Part shown: positions 38,295 through 47,031 of the stretch, piece after piece | How the letters are laid out: every line of letters starts with the position of its first letter | Numbering within the stretch: the first letter of the stretch is position 1 | Origin: Alkalibacter rhizosphaerae | GTDB taxonomy: Bacteria > Bacillota > Clostridia > Eubacteriales > Alkalibacteraceae | NCBI RefSeq assembly: GCF_017352215.1 | Contig: NZ_CP071444.1 | Location: 1,798,001-1,862,000, forward strand | Reading direction: 5' to 3' | Length of the DNA: 64,000 nucleotides | Notes under the pieces: model-generated | The model's input: the letters and a program-made list of their open reading frames with translations, nothing else | Told to the model about the DNA's origin: nothing | The model's database searches: none | Translations under genes and position numbers: made by a program

Positions 38295-39686
38295 TTGGAA
38301 AAGAAACCTTTAAGCAAAACGATTCGAACTTTTTTTGGAGTCGGAGACATGGGATTTTCTTTGATGACATTGGTGGAAATGTATTTCTTCGTTTTCTTCC
38401 TTACCAATGTAGCCAAGTTTCCGCTGGCAACGGTTGCCGTGATCGGTACCGCTACCAGTATCGGTGATGCACTGCTTTCTCCCTTTTACGGAGCATTCAT
38501 TGACAGTATAAAGCCTTTGAAATGGGGCAAGTACCGTTCCTGGTTGCTGATCTGTCCGCCCATTGTAGTGGTCTTGTATATGTTTCAGTTTACAAAAATC
38601 GGTGGAGATGCCATCGGCGCCATCATCGTAACATTGGGTTTTGTTATCAGTCACATTGCATGGAATATTCCTTGGGTGGCAAATATTGCACTGATCCCTC
38701 TTCTTGCGACAAAACCCAGTGAACGTGGTCTTCTATCATCCCGACGTGCAACTTGGGGAGCTGGGGCAGGAATCATATTTTCTTATACGGGAGCAAATTT
38801 GGCCGCTCTTTATGGTAGAGTCACGGGAAATGAAGTTTTAGGCTATACTCTTTTGGCCGGAACATTTGCCTTTATCATGCTACTGGGCTATTGGTTCCAT
38901 TTCAAAATGACCGAAGGCTATGAAGAAACTGGTGCGGAGGTTGCTGCGAACAAGTCGACCAAGCCTCGCTTGGGATTGATCCAAATGCTGAAAATGGCAG
39001 GGACCAATCATTATTTGATCATTCTTCTCATTGGTGATTTCTTCCGCTATATGGCCAGCTTCATCATGACGGCGGCAGCGGCGTATTATTTCACCTATGT
39101 TCCCAAAAATGCGGGATTGCTCGCCACGTATCTATTGCTGGTATCTCTCGCACAGTTGGTTGGATCCTACTTGGCCGCACCGCTGACACAGAAAATTTCC
39201 TCCAGAGCGGCATCCATCATATCTTTGGTTCTTTGCAGTGCCGCCCTGATCGTAGCGAAGATCGTTGGATACAACATCGTGTTGTTCTTGATCGCAGTGA
39301 TCACGGCAGCCATCTTTCTTGGGGTGCTTCGAGCCACCATGGTCACATTGTACTCCGATGTTGCCGTGTACAGTGAGTGGAAAACCGGCCAGACTGCAAC
39401 TGCTTGGATCATGGGTCTGATGAACTTGTCTCTGAAGACAGCCATTATTTCCAGAGGTACGGTAATTCCTTTCGTATTGGCAACAGCCGGTTTTGTAGCA
39501 ACAGCCGATCCTGCCACAGCATCGAAAGAATTGACCGACGCGGTCATTACTGTATTTGTATTGATCCCGGCGATCTTCATGCTGCTTTCCTCCGTCATCT
39601 TGGGATTCGGTTACAAATTGAACCAGGAGAAATTGGAAATATACGAGAGAGAGATCGAAGAAAGAAAAGTAAAAGCTGCGCAATAG
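38295..39686 (+). CDS. GPH-family (glycoside-pentoside-hexuronide) cation symporter, MFS
   Basis: 463 residues from TTG 38295, 8 bp after AAGGAG; no ATG suits the ribosome site. Twelve membrane helices in MFS arrangement. The first helix FGVGDMGFSLMTLVEMYFFVFFLTNVA carries the acidic residue position used by MelB-type symporters for Na+/H+ coupling, and GDALLSPFYGAFIDSIKPLKWGKYRSWLL is the family signature loop. It probably imports a sugar or glycoside. No hydrolase or sugar kinase is adjacent, so the substrate is unknown. Nearby dyads suggest it is regulated. Confidence 0.85.
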   Translation: MEKKPLSKTIRTFFGVGDMGFSLMTLVEMYFFVFFLTNVAKFPLATVAVIGTATSIGDALLSPFYGAFIDSIKPLKWGKYRSWLLICPPIVVVLYMFQFTKIGGDAIGAIIVTLGFVISHIAWNIPWVANIALIPLLATKPSERGLLSSRRATWGAGAGIIFSYTGANLAALYGRVTGNEVLGYTLLAGTFAFIMLLGYWFHFKMTEGYEETGAEVAANKSTKPRLGLIQMLKMAGTNHYLIILLIGDFFRYMASFIMTAAAAYYFTYVPKNAGLLATYLLLVSLAQLVGSYLAAPLTQKISSRAASIISLVLCSAALIVAKIVGYNIVLFLIAVITAAIFLGVLRATMVTLYSDVAVYSEWKTGQTATAWIMGLMNLSLKTAIISRGTVIPFVLATAGFVATADPATASKELTDAVITVFVLIPAIFMLLSSVILGFGYKLNQEKLEIYEREIEERKVKAAQ

Positions 39687-39696
39687 ACTCAACTAC

Positions 39697-39733
39697 AAAA
39701 CGGCACCCTCTGAAAAGAGGATGCCGTTTTGTT
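39697..39733. terminator. Bidirectional terminator between the GPH and DUF1858 genes
   Basis: AAAACGGCACCCTCT and AGAGGATGCCGTTTT with a GAAA loop; A/T tracts on both sides serve the convergent genes. Confidence 0.88.
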
Positions 39734-39773
39734 GAAGTGCAGAAACTTAGACCCGCAAATATTTTGCAGCTGC

Positions 39774-39968
39774 TTATTGTACTGCTTCGTTTAAAGCGTT
39801 GATCAGGGAATCCACGTCGATCCCATGAGCAACGGCACCTTCTTCGATGTTTTCAAATCTTGCAGCCATGCACCCAAAACAGTGCATCCCGAATCGTTGA
39901 AAAACATCTATGGTTTCCGGATAGCTGTCCACGGCGGACATAATACCCATTTCTTTTGTGATCTTCAT
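39774..39968 (-). CDS. DUF1858 small protein
   Basis: 64 residues, start set by GGAGGTGAACGTCA before ATG. It matches the DUF1858 domain: KEMGIMSAVDSYPETIDVFQ, then FGMHCFGCMAARFENIEEGA with a CxxC pair. The domain is also the N-terminal part of ScdA/Ric iron-sulfur repair proteins and stands alone in many anaerobes. A redox or Fe-S-related role is likely, but no function is established. Single gene, divergent from ptsH. Confidence 0.85.
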   Translation of the reverse strand: MKITKEMGIMSAVDSYPETIDVFQRFGMHCFGCMAARFENIEEGAVAHGIDVDSLINALNEAVQ

Positions 39969-40048
39969 TGACGTTCACCTCCAAATTATTTTCATTATAT
40001 CACAGGTTTTGATAATTGGAATAATCTCCAACGAATTTTCAAATATAT

Positions 40049-40076
40049 TTGATAAAAAATAAATAACCTGTATAAT
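40049..40076 (+). promoter_or_regulatory. Promoter of ptsH
   Basis: TTGATA, 16 bp, TATAAT, about 40 bp before the HPr start. Confidence 0.6.
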
Positions 40077-40115
40077 AAAGATAGGGTTTTGCAATACGTT
40101 AACAGGGGTGATGTA

Positions 40116-40385
40116 ATGGTTTACAAAAAGGTAGTGGTCCAAAACAAGTTGGGGCTTCATGCCAGACCGGCGGCACGATTTGTAGAATTGGCCAATCGGT
40201 TCAAAAGCGACATTTATATAAAAAAGGAAACGGCCACCGTCAGTGCCAAAAGCATTATGGGGGTCATGGTCATGGGAGTTAACAAGGGAGCGGAAATCAT
40301 CATCGAAGCCAGTGGATCCGACGAGCAGGAAGCCTTGGAAGCCTTGGTGGAATTGGTGGAAAACAGCCTGGGTGAAGAAGAATAG
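40116..40385 (+). CDS. ptsH: HPr phosphocarrier protein
   Basis: 89 residues from ATG 40116 behind AGGGGTG. NKLGLHARPAARF gives the phospho-accepting His15, and SAKSIMGVM gives regulatory Ser46, the target of HPr kinase in Gram-positives. HPr carries phosphate from enzyme I to sugar-specific EII components, and as Ser46-P it is a CcpA co-repressor. No ptsI or hprK is nearby, so it is either the general HPr encoded away from ptsI or a Crh-like regulator. His15 favours true HPr. Confidence 0.93.
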   Translation: MVYKKVVVQNKLGLHARPAARFVELANRFKSDIYIKKETATVSAKSIMGVMVMGVNKGAEIIIEASGSDEQEALEALVELVENSLGEEE

Positions 40386-40398
40386 AACAAAAGGGAAA

Positions 40399-40427
40399 AG
40401 AGATAATGAAAATTATCTTTTTTTTTA
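40399..40427 (+). terminator. Terminator of ptsH
   Basis: AGATAAT-GAAA-ATTATCT hairpin followed by about nine T. Confidence 0.85.
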
Positions 40428-40482
40428 TGTTGCAAGATTTTATGGTATTATATGTAAGAAGAACGAATCGGAGGAATGATGT

Positions 40483-40665
40483 ATGAACAAGGAAAAAATG
40501 GAACGGATCAACGAACTGGCAAGGAAAAAGAAGGATACCGGATTGACACCGGAAGAAGCGGCGGAACAAAAGGAATTGCGGGAAGAATACCTGGCCGATT
40601 TTCGAAAAAACTTCCGGGCCCAGTTGGAGAATATTGAACTTGTGGATGAGGATGGAGGATATTAA
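40483..40665 (+). CDS. DUF896 (YnzC-like) small protein
   Basis: 60 residues: MNKEKMERINELARKKKDTG, then LTPEEAAEQKELREEYLADF and FRKNFRAQLENI, the full DUF896/YnzC pattern of a short helical-hairpin protein. Function unknown; B. subtilis YnzC is SOS-associated. RBS CGGAGGAATGAT. The next gene starts one base after its stop codon, so they are co-transcribed. Confidence 0.9.
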   Translation: MNKEKMERINELARKKKDTGLTPEEAAEQKELREEYLADFRKNFRAQLENIELVDEDGGY

Positions 40666-42075
40666 ATGGAGAAGAAGACAACGTTGAAGAGGGAAAATAT
40701 CAATGCCTGGGAAGGATTGAAGGATCTTCATCCCCAGATCCATTCTTTCGGAGAAGGCTACAAGGAATTTTTGGATCAAGGGAAAACGGAACGGATGTCT
40801 ATCCAGCGGATCATTGCCATGGCGGAAGAGGAAGGGTTTCGATCCTTGGATCATTATGTGGACCAGGGGGAAAAGATCGGCGTCGGCGATAAAGTGTATG
40901 CGCAACACAAGGGAAAACAAGTGGTTCTTTTTCGGATGGGAAACATGGACCCGGAACAAGGTTTTCTCATGGTGGGCTCTCACGTGGATGTACCGCGTCT
41001 GGATGTAAAACAGGCCCCTCTTTATGAAGACGGCAAGCTGGCCTTTTTAAAGACCCATTATTATGGCGGCGTGAAGAAATACCAATGGGTGACCCTGCCC
41101 TTGGCCATACACGGTACCGTGGTTCGGGCGGACGGCAGCCAGATTTCCATTTCCATTGGAGAAGAAGAATCGGATCCTGTCTTTTTCATCACGGATCTGC
41201 TGCCCCACTTGTCCAGAGAGATGATGGAGAAGAAGTTGTCGGATGCTGTTGAAGGAGAGATGCTCAATGTTCTTGTAGGTAGCATCCCGGCGGAGGACAA
41301 GGAAGAAAAGGAACGGTTCAAGACCAATGTGCTGCAACTTCTTCATGAAAAGTACGGCATGGTGGAGGAAGATTTTATTTCCGCCGAGTTGGAAGTGGTA
41401 CCAGCAGGCAAGGCAAGGGATGTGGGTTTTGACCGCAGTGTTATCGGTGCTTATGGTCATGACGACCGGGTTTGCGCCTACACCAGCTTGAAAGCAATCT
41501 TTGATGCAGAGAACATCGGCAAATCCGTTTTTGGTCTTTTTGTGGATAAGGAAGAAATAGGCAGCGTCGGAGATACCAGCATGAGCTCCCGATTTTTTGA
41601 GAATGTGGTCTATGAATTGTTGAGTTGCGCTATGGACGGATCCGTGGAGAGGGTCCTTCGAAGAGCGCTTCAACGATCCAAGTTTCTATCAGCGGACGTC
41701 AATGCAGCTTTTGATCCCAATTTCCCTAATACCCATGACAAGCGCAATGCAGCATACCTTGGGGAAGGGGTGGTACTGACCAAATATACGGGAGTTCGAG
41801 GTAAAAACTCCAGCAACGACGCCCATGCAGAATTCGTCGGGGAGATCCGCCGTTTGTTCAACCAGAAAAAAGTGCCGTGGCAAATCGGCGAATTGGGCAA
41901 AGTGGATATGGGAGGCGGTGGGACCATCGCATTCATACCGGCAGAACTAGGGATGGATGTCATGGACTGCGGCATCGGTCTACTGAGCATGCACTCTCCA
42001 TGGGAGCTGGCTTCCAAGGCGGATATTTATGCCATGTATCTGGCTTTCAAAACCTTTTATGAAAGCGACTTGTAA
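40666..42075 (+). CDS. M18-family aminopeptidase
   Basis: 469 residues. The dinuclear zinc ligands of M18 peptidases are visible: VGSHVDVPRLDVK (His, Asp), SVIGAYGHDDRVCAY (Asp), DKEEIGSVGDTS (catalytic Glu and ligand Glu), DVNAAFDPNFP and IAFIPAELGMDVMDCGIGLLSMHSPWE (His). These enzymes remove N-terminal residues, often Asp/Glu, from peptides in the cytoplasm. In an amino-acid-using anaerobe this fits peptide turnover. Grouped with the DUF896 gene upstream and coaE three bases downstream. Confidence 0.9.
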   Translation: MEKKTTLKRENINAWEGLKDLHPQIHSFGEGYKEFLDQGKTERMSIQRIIAMAEEEGFRSLDHYVDQGEKIGVGDKVYAQHKGKQVVLFRMGNMDPEQGFLMVGSHVDVPRLDVKQAPLYEDGKLAFLKTHYYGGVKKYQWVTLPLAIHGTVVRADGSQISISIGEEESDPVFFITDLLPHLSREMMEKKLSDAVEGEMLNVLVGSIPAEDKEEKERFKTNVLQLLHEKYGMVEEDFISAELEVVPAGKARDVGFDRSVIGAYGHDDRVCAYTSLKAIFDAENIGKSVFGLFVDKEEIGSVGDTSMSSRFFENVVYELLSCAMDGSVERVLRRALQRSKFLSADVNAAFDPNFPNTHDKRNAAYLGEGVVLTKYTGVRGKNSSNDAHAEFVGEIRRLFNQKKVPWQIGELGKVDMGGGGTIAFIPAELGMDVMDCGIGLLSMHSPWELASKADIYAMYLAFKTFYESDL

Positions 42076-42078
42076 AAA

Positions 42079-42693
42079 ATGAAAATACTTGGGATCACCG
42101 GAGGCATTGGTTCTGGGAAAACGGCAGTGGCCAAAATATTGAACAGGGAGCTGGGAGCACCCGTCATCGACGCAGACGATTTGGCCCGAAAAGCGGTGGA
42201 ACCGGGGACCCCTGGTTTGACGGAAGTGGTGGAAGCGTTCGGTCCTGCCGTTGTTCTGGAAGACGGGTCTTTGGATCGGAAAGCTCTGGCAGCCATCGTC
42301 TTTCACGATGAAAAAGCGAGAAAGCGACTGAACGGCATCGTTCATCCCCAGGTCGAAGCATTGTTTTACAAAAAGGTGGAGGAAGAAAAACAAAAGGGTA
42401 CATCCTGGCTGGTCTACGATTGTCCCTTGATGGTGGAGGAGAAACTTTTTCATCAGGCAGACCGGATCTGGCTGGTCCGGGCGCCGGAGAAAGAACGGAT
42501 CCGGCGGATCGTCGCGCGGAGCGGGATCACCGAAGAAGAGGCAAAGGCAAGAATGGATGCTCAAATGCCTGATGAAGAGAAAGAAGCATACGTTCACTCT
42601 GTGGTATGGAACGACGGTTCCATGGAAGCACTGAGCCGGGTCGCAGTGCATCTGTGGGAAAAGTCTTTCAAAATACTCTTGTCAATTGGATAG
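42079..42693 (+). CDS. coaE: Dephospho-CoA kinase
   Basis: 204 residues with P-loop ITGGIGSGKTAVAKIL at the N-terminus, DADDLARKAVEPGTPGL (substrate-site Asp) and VYDCPLMVEEKLFHQADRIWLV. It phosphorylates the ribose 3'-OH of dephospho-CoA, the last step of CoA synthesis. It starts three bases after the M18 peptidase stop. The ribosome site is poor, so coupling to the upstream gene is likely. Confidence 0.93.
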   Translation: MKILGITGGIGSGKTAVAKILNRELGAPVIDADDLARKAVEPGTPGLTEVVEAFGPAVVLEDGSLDRKALAAIVFHDEKARKRLNGIVHPQVEALFYKKVEEEKQKGTSWLVYDCPLMVEEKLFHQADRIWLVRAPEKERIRRIVARSGITEEEAKARMDAQMPDEEKEAYVHSVVWNDGSMEALSRVAVHLWEKSFKILLSIG

Positions 42694-42707
42694 ATAGCGT
42701 TTATAAT
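42679..42707 (+). promoter_or_regulatory. Promoter of tRNA-Leu
   Basis: TTGTCA, 17 bp, TATAAT, 27 bp before the tRNA; it overlaps the end of coaE. Confidence 0.75.
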
Positions 42708-42733
42708 ATCAGTTGTATATTATAAACCTATGT

Positions 42734-42820
42734 GCGAGGGTGGCGGAACCGGCAGACGCGCATGCTTGAGGGGCATGTGGAAGAAATTCCGTGGGGGTTC
42801 AAGTCCCCCCCTTCGCACCA
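42734..42820 (+). tRNA. tRNA-Leu (GAG)
   Basis: 87 nt with encoded CCA. Acceptor GCGAGGG pairs with CCTTCGC (one G-T). Anticodon loop CTTGAGG gives GAG between GCATG and the matching stem. A long variable arm TGGAAGAAATTCCG marks a class II tRNA. A T run follows at 42821. Confidence 0.95.
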
Positions 42821-42959
42821 TTTTTTTGCCCATTTTCAATGAAAAAAATAGCACACTTTTGAAGATGTTCCTGCGTGGATATCTTTTTGTCGTTGTGTTA
42901 AAATGAAGTGGAAAGAACATCGACAAAAGGGAGAATCGTAGGAAACGGGGAGGTAGCGC

Positions 42960-43310
42960 ATGAAGTTGCTGGAAATAAAAGAATTTATTGATGCAAAAGT
43001 GTTGTGTGGAGAAGAACATTTGAAAAGGGAAGTGGCCTACGCTTGTGCCTGCGATTTAATGAGCGAGGTTTTGCGATTGGCGGACAAGGACATGGTGCTC
43101 ATCACCGGGTTGACAAACATCCATGTTCTGAAGACGGCGGAAATGGCCAACATACGCACGTTGATCTTTGTTTGGGGGAAATTGCCCGACGACACTCTGG
43201 TACAGGAAGCAAAAGAACTGGACATGGTGGTTCTGTCGACAGAGCTACCCATGTATGAATGTTGCGGTATTTTATATAAGAAAGGACTGGGAGAGCCATT
43301 AGAACCATGA
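42960..43310 (+). CDS. DRTGG-domain protein, first of the HydS-like cluster
   Basis: 116 residues matching the stand-alone DRTGG domain: MKLLEIKEFIDAKVLCGEEH, MVLITGLTNIHVLKTAEMA, and LPMYECCGILYKKGL. Related domains occur in phosphotransacetylase and CBS proteins and probably bind nucleotides. RBS GGGGAGGTAG. Its stop overlaps the next gene by four bases. In Clostridia and Thermotoga this gene regularly opens the cluster with HATPase, HydS-like, DRTGG, PHP and HATPase genes, implying a signalling role in that complex. Its precise function is unknown. Confidence 0.8.
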   Translation: MKLLEIKEFIDAKVLCGEEHLKREVAYACACDLMSEVLRLADKDMVLITGLTNIHVLKTAEMANIRTLIFVWGKLPDDTLVQEAKELDMVVLSTELPMYECCGILYKKGLGEPLEP

Positions 43311-43732
43311 CAAATATCTATGAAATGGAATATAATGTAAACAACAGGGACTTTGTTGTTGCGGGAGACGTGTCCCGCATCATCAAAAGGACGCTGCAGA
43401 GGATCGGTGTAGACCCTAAAATCGTTCGACGGGTGGCCATCGCTTCTTACGAAGCTGAGATGAATATTGCCATACACTCCAATGGAGGGAGGATTTCGGC
43501 GAAGATCGATACGGACAAAGTATTGGTTTGTACCCAGGACTTCGGGCCGGGAATACCGGATATCGATTTGGCCATGACGGAAGGATGGTCCACGGCCACT
43601 GCTGAGATCAGAGAAATGGGATTTGGCGCCGGCATGGGTCTTCCCAACATGAAAAAATGCTCGGATGTCTTTGAAATCGATTCCCAAGTTCCACAAGGGA
43701 CGACCATAAAAATGACCTTTTGGTTGACTTGA
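43307..43732 (+). CDS. RsbW-type HATPase (anti-sigma/serine kinase-like)
   Basis: 141 residues with a GHKL ATP-binding fold: RRVAIASYEAEMNIAIHSNG (N box), DFGPGIPDIDLAM (G1) and MGFGAGMGLPNMKKCSDVFEI (G2). There is no histidine phospho-acceptor domain, so it resembles RsbW/SpoIIAB protein kinases that bind sigma factors or their antagonists. Overlaps the DRTGG gene (ATGA). In this cluster it may transmit the redox signal of the HydS-like protein. Confidence 0.85.
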   Translation: MTNIYEMEYNVNNRDFVVAGDVSRIIKRTLQRIGVDPKIVRRVAIASYEAEMNIAIHSNGGRISAKIDTDKVLVCTQDFGPGIPDIDLAMTEGWSTATAEIREMGFGAGMGLPNMKKCSDVFEIDSQVPQGTTIKMTFWLT

Positions 43733-43763
43733 TCGATTTTGGTTGTGCTGCAAAGGTGGTGTA

Positions 43764-45110
43764 ATGATGAATAACGAGTCGGTTCACTCGGTTTATCTGG
43801 ATTTGGATCAATGCAACGGTTGTCTTACCTGCTTGCGCTATTGCCCAACGGAAGCCACGCGGATCCGTCACGGCAAGGCTACCATTATCACAGACCGCTG
43901 CATCGACTGTGGTGAATGCATAAGGGTTTGTCCCAATGGTGCACGAAAAGCAATAACGGATACGATGGACAGTTTGGATAAAAGAAAGTATAGAGTGGCC
44001 ATCCCATCCCCGACGTTGATTTCTCAGTTTAAGTCCACATTCAGCATCAATCGGATTTTGAGTGCGTTGAAAAGCGTTGGCTTTGATGAAGTTTTTGAAA
44101 TGGCATACGGGGCGGAGATCGTCGGAAAAGCCATCCAGTACGAGCTGGAAAAACCGGATGCTCCAAGACCGCTGATCTCCACAGCCTGTCCCGCAGTGGT
44201 GCGGCTCATTCAGGTTCGTTTTCCCGAATTGGTGGACAATTTGATTTCCCTGGAATCGCCAATGGAAGTGACGGCAAGGATCATTCGGAAAAAACTGAAG
44301 GAAGAAAAAGGGTTGGCGGACGACGATATGGAAATCGTTTTCGTGACGCCCTGTGCGGCAAAAACTACCACCATACATAGTTACATTCCTTGGGACAGCG
44401 CAAAATCCAGTGTAGATGCCGCCGTAGCCATCAGCGACATCTATCCGGACATCCTTCACCGGTTGAAGACCGTAGAAGAGGAAGATCTTCAAATCTCCAC
44501 CACCAGAGGGCTTTTATGGGCCCAATCCGGCGGGGAGTCCAGCTTTGTGGCAGACAAGCAGATCATCAATGTAGACGGCATCCACAACGTCATCGACGTA
44601 CTGGATGAGATCGAAGCAGGACGGCTTCGGGGGTTGGATTTTTTTGAGGGCATGAGTTGTATCGGTGGGTGCGTCGGCGGTTGTTTCACAGTGGAAAACA
44701 ATTACATAGCGAAGAAACGGCTGTTCGACCGAACAAAAGAAAAAGATGAAGCAAAAAATGACATCACGGATGAAATGATCCGGGAGTATTACAAAAGCGG
44801 ATTTTTAAATCGGCATGAGGAGATTTTGCCCATGCCCCAAAAACCGATCCACAAGGATTTGGCAAAGGCATTGCAGATGCTGGAACAGATCGAAGGAGTG
44901 GAATCCCGTTTGCCGGGGATCAATTGCGGAACCTGCGGATCGCCAAATTGTCAGGCTTTTGCCGAAGATGTGGTGTGTGGATTCATCAAGGAAGAAGAAT
45001 GCATTTTCCGACTGAAGGAAGCATACAACAACTTGTTGAAAGACAATAAAAATTCGAGTATAAGCAAGGAGCAGACGAATAGACCCTTTGAAGGAACAAC
45101 CAAGTCATGA
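43764..45110 (+). CDS. HydS-like sensory [FeFe]-hydrogenase family protein
   Basis: 448 residues from ATG 43764 behind AAAGGTGG. Two [4Fe-4S] motifs (CNGCLTCLRYCP, CIDCGECIRVCP) precede an H-cluster domain with TACPAV, VTPCAAK and EGMSCIGGCVGGC. All four H-cluster cysteine ligands are kept, but the proton-transfer cysteine of TSCCP is Ala, as reported for Thermotoga maritima HydS (group C). A C-terminal CGTCGSPNCQAFAEDVVCG motif binds another Fe-S cluster. It lacks the PAS domain often seen. Such proteins are thought to sense H2 or redox state rather than make H2. The flanking DRTGG, HATPase and PHP genes support a signalling role. Confidence 0.85.
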   Translation: MMNNESVHSVYLDLDQCNGCLTCLRYCPTEATRIRHGKATIITDRCIDCGECIRVCPNGARKAITDTMDSLDKRKYRVAIPSPTLISQFKSTFSINRILSALKSVGFDEVFEMAYGAEIVGKAIQYELEKPDAPRPLISTACPAVVRLIQVRFPELVDNLISLESPMEVTARIIRKKLKEEKGLADDDMEIVFVTPCAAKTTTIHSYIPWDSAKSSVDAAVAISDIYPDILHRLKTVEEEDLQISTTRGLLWAQSGGESSFVADKQIINVDGIHNVIDVLDEIEAGRLRGLDFFEGMSCIGGCVGGCFTVENNYIAKKRLFDRTKEKDEAKNDITDEMIREYYKSGFLNRHEEILPMPQKPIHKDLAKALQMLEQIEGVESRLPGINCGTCGSPNCQAFAEDVVCGFIKEEECIFRLKEAYNNLLKDNKNSSISKEQTNRPFEGTTKS

Positions 45111-45124
45111 AAGGTGTGAAAATC

Positions 45125-45469
45125 ATGAAAACGTATTCTGTGGATGCTTTACTGGCACATGAAAAATTCCAACTGGCCAACCCCGGTGTGGAAACCAACA
45201 AGGAGATCGGAAGTGTGTATATAGGCGACCTTCTCAGCTGGGTCATGAGCCATTCCGAGCAGAATTGTGCCTGGATCACCGTCCAGACCCACATCAACAT
45301 CGTGGCAGTGGCAGTATTGCTGGAAATGAGCTGCATCATCCTGCCGGAAGGCTGCACTCCTGATGAAGACACCCAAAAGAAGGCATTGGAGGAAAACATC
45401 CCATTGCTGGTATCTCCCTGGACCGCGTATAACATCGCTTGTTTTCTAAAAGAAAAAATGGAGTCATGA
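45125..45469 (+). CDS. Second DRTGG-domain protein
   Basis: 114 residues from ATG 45125, 7 bp after AAAGGTG; ATG 45107 overlaps the previous stop but has no ribosome site. It resembles the DRTGG protein at 42960 in length and plan: VDALLAHEKFQLANPGVETN, CAWITVQTHINIVAVAVLLEMS, and a closing VSPWTAYNIACFL. Fourth gene of the HydS-like cluster; it overlaps the PHP gene by four bases. The paired DRTGG proteins may form a heteromeric sensor, which is speculation. Confidence 0.75.
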   Translation: MKTYSVDALLAHEKFQLANPGVETNKEIGSVYIGDLLSWVMSHSEQNCAWITVQTHINIVAVAVLLEMSCIILPEGCTPDEDTQKKALEENIPLLVSPWTAYNIACFLKEKMES

Positions 45470-46194
45470 AAAACAAGGCCTTTGCAGTAGATCTTCATAT
45501 CCACTCCTGCCTGTCACCATGCGGCGATGAAGACATGACGCCAAACAACATCGTCAACATGGCGCTACTGAAAGGATTGGATGTCATTTCCGTCACCGAC
45601 CATAATAGTGGAGCCAATCTTCCTGCAGTGGATGCTTTGGCCCGGGAAGCAAACCTCGGATTCCTCCCCGGGATCGAAGTGAATACGAAAGAGGAGATCC
45701 ACGTGTTGGCATATCTACCAAATCTGGAACGGGCCATGGAATTGGATGAGATCATCATGAAGCGCTTGCCGAAGATACCAAACAATGAAAAGTTTTTTGG
45801 GGCACAGCTCATATTGAATGAGGAGGACGAGTGCATCGGAAAGATCGGCGACCTGTTGATCAATGCCGTGGACCTGTCCCTTGGTGACTTGAAGACATTG
45901 GTGGAAAAGATGGAAGGAGCCATACTCCCGGCCCATATCGACAAGAAGAGCTTCAGCCTGATCGCCAACCTGGGGTTCATACCCCCGGATCTTCATCTCC
46001 GCAGCGTAGAGCTCTCCTCGAACTACAAGCAAGGAGACAATACGCTAATGGATTCCATGATCAAGGACTTGAGGATCTTTCGTTCTTCAGATGCCCATTA
46101 TCTGCATCAGATGTTGGAGAGGTCTTTTTTTCTCCATCTAAAGGAAAAAGATCCCATGGAGGTCATTCAAAAAATCCGAGGAAGTGAGTCATGA
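45466..46194 (+). CDS. PHP-domain phosphoesterase
   Basis: 242 residues from ATG 45466. Metal-binding PHP motifs: DLHIHSCLSPCGDEDMTPNN (HxH, then Asp/Glu), SVTDHNSGANLPAV (DH), GIEVNTKEEIHVLAYL (Glu, His), LPAHIDKKSFS (His) and FRSSDAHYLHQM (D-x-H). The family hydrolyses phosphoesters, including nucleotides and 3',5'-bisphosphates (TrpH/RnaAM type). It is a constant member of the HydS-like cluster, where its substrate could be a signalling nucleotide. Overlaps neighbouring genes by four bases on both sides. Confidence 0.88.
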   Translation: MKNKAFAVDLHIHSCLSPCGDEDMTPNNIVNMALLKGLDVISVTDHNSGANLPAVDALAREANLGFLPGIEVNTKEEIHVLAYLPNLERAMELDEIIMKRLPKIPNNEKFFGAQLILNEEDECIGKIGDLLINAVDLSLGDLKTLVEKMEGAILPAHIDKKSFSLIANLGFIPPDLHLRSVELSSNYKQGDNTLMDSMIKDLRIFRSSDAHYLHQMLERSFFLHLKEKDPMEVIQKIRGSES

Positions 46195-46742
46195 AAGAAT
46201 TGTCACTGCATATCAACGACATCATCGAAAACGCATTAAAAGCCGAAGCCACCCTTGTAAAATTGACCATTGTGGAAGAACCGGTTCAAAACAAACTTCT
46301 GATAAAAATCAGCGATAACGGCAAAGGGATGCCCAAGGAATTTAGAAGCAGGGCAATGGATCCGTTCACCACCAGTAGGACGACCAGACCCGTTGGATTG
46401 GGTCTTTCTCTTTTTGAAGCATCGGCAAAACGTTCCGGCGGATCCTTGAAATTATTATCCAAGGAAAACGTCGGCACAGTGGTCCTTGCACGTTTTCAGT
46501 ACGATCACATCGATCGGGCACCTTTGGGGAACATGGTCTCTACCATAACTGCCGTGATCTTGGGATTGAACAAGGCTGATTTTATTTATGTGCATCGAAT
46601 AGGAGGGGAAACCTTTCGACTGGACACCAGGGAGATCCGACAGATGCTGGGAGACAAGGTGGATTTGAATGACATGGAGGTGATCCGCTGGGTCAGGGGA
46701 TATGTAAGGGAAGGGTTGGCAGAATTGGAAGACCAACGTTAA
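46191..46742 (+). CDS. HATPase-domain protein (histidine-kinase ATPase-like)
   Basis: 183 residues. GHKL ATPase motifs: LHINDIIENALKAEATLVK (N box), ISDNGKGMPKE (G1), and TTRPVGLGLSLFEASAKRSGG (G2). There is no dimerisation/His domain, so it needs partner proteins. It ends the HydS-like cluster, 289 bp before rnfC. With the RsbW-like gene this gives the cluster two ATPases, suggesting a protein-phosphorylation relay. Confidence 0.85.
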   Translation: MKELSLHINDIIENALKAEATLVKLTIVEEPVQNKLLIKISDNGKGMPKEFRSRAMDPFTTSRTTRPVGLGLSLFEASAKRSGGSLKLLSKENVGTVVLARFQYDHIDRAPLGNMVSTITAVILGLNKADFIYVHRIGGETFRLDTREIRQMLGDKVDLNDMEVIRWVRGYVREGLAELEDQR

Positions 46743-46949
46743 ATCCGGTTATTTGTTTAAAAAATATCAAAGATCTTTTAAAACGATCCATATTTATTAA
46801 AATCATTATCGATGATTTTCAAAAAAAATGTATAATTAGCCTGAAATCAGGAAATTCAGCTTTATTATTTGAGATATATGTATTAAAATGAGAACAATCG
46901 TCCTATTACGTTTCAGCAAAAACGTTTAATTATTAACAAATCAGAAGTC

Positions 46950-46977
46950 TTGATACGTGGAGCTGATATGGTATAAT
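46950..46977 (+). promoter_or_regulatory. Promoter of the rnf operon
   Basis: TTGATA, 16 bp, TATAAT, 54 bp before rnfC. The 289-bp gap upstream is AT-rich and also holds a dyad AAAATCAT/ATGATTTT (46799-46819) and a half-matching Rex-like box (46922-46939). Confidence 0.6.
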
Positions 46978-47031
46978 GGGTAAGATTATAGAACTTGTAT
47001 ACAATATTCATACAATGTGAGGTGTTAAGTA

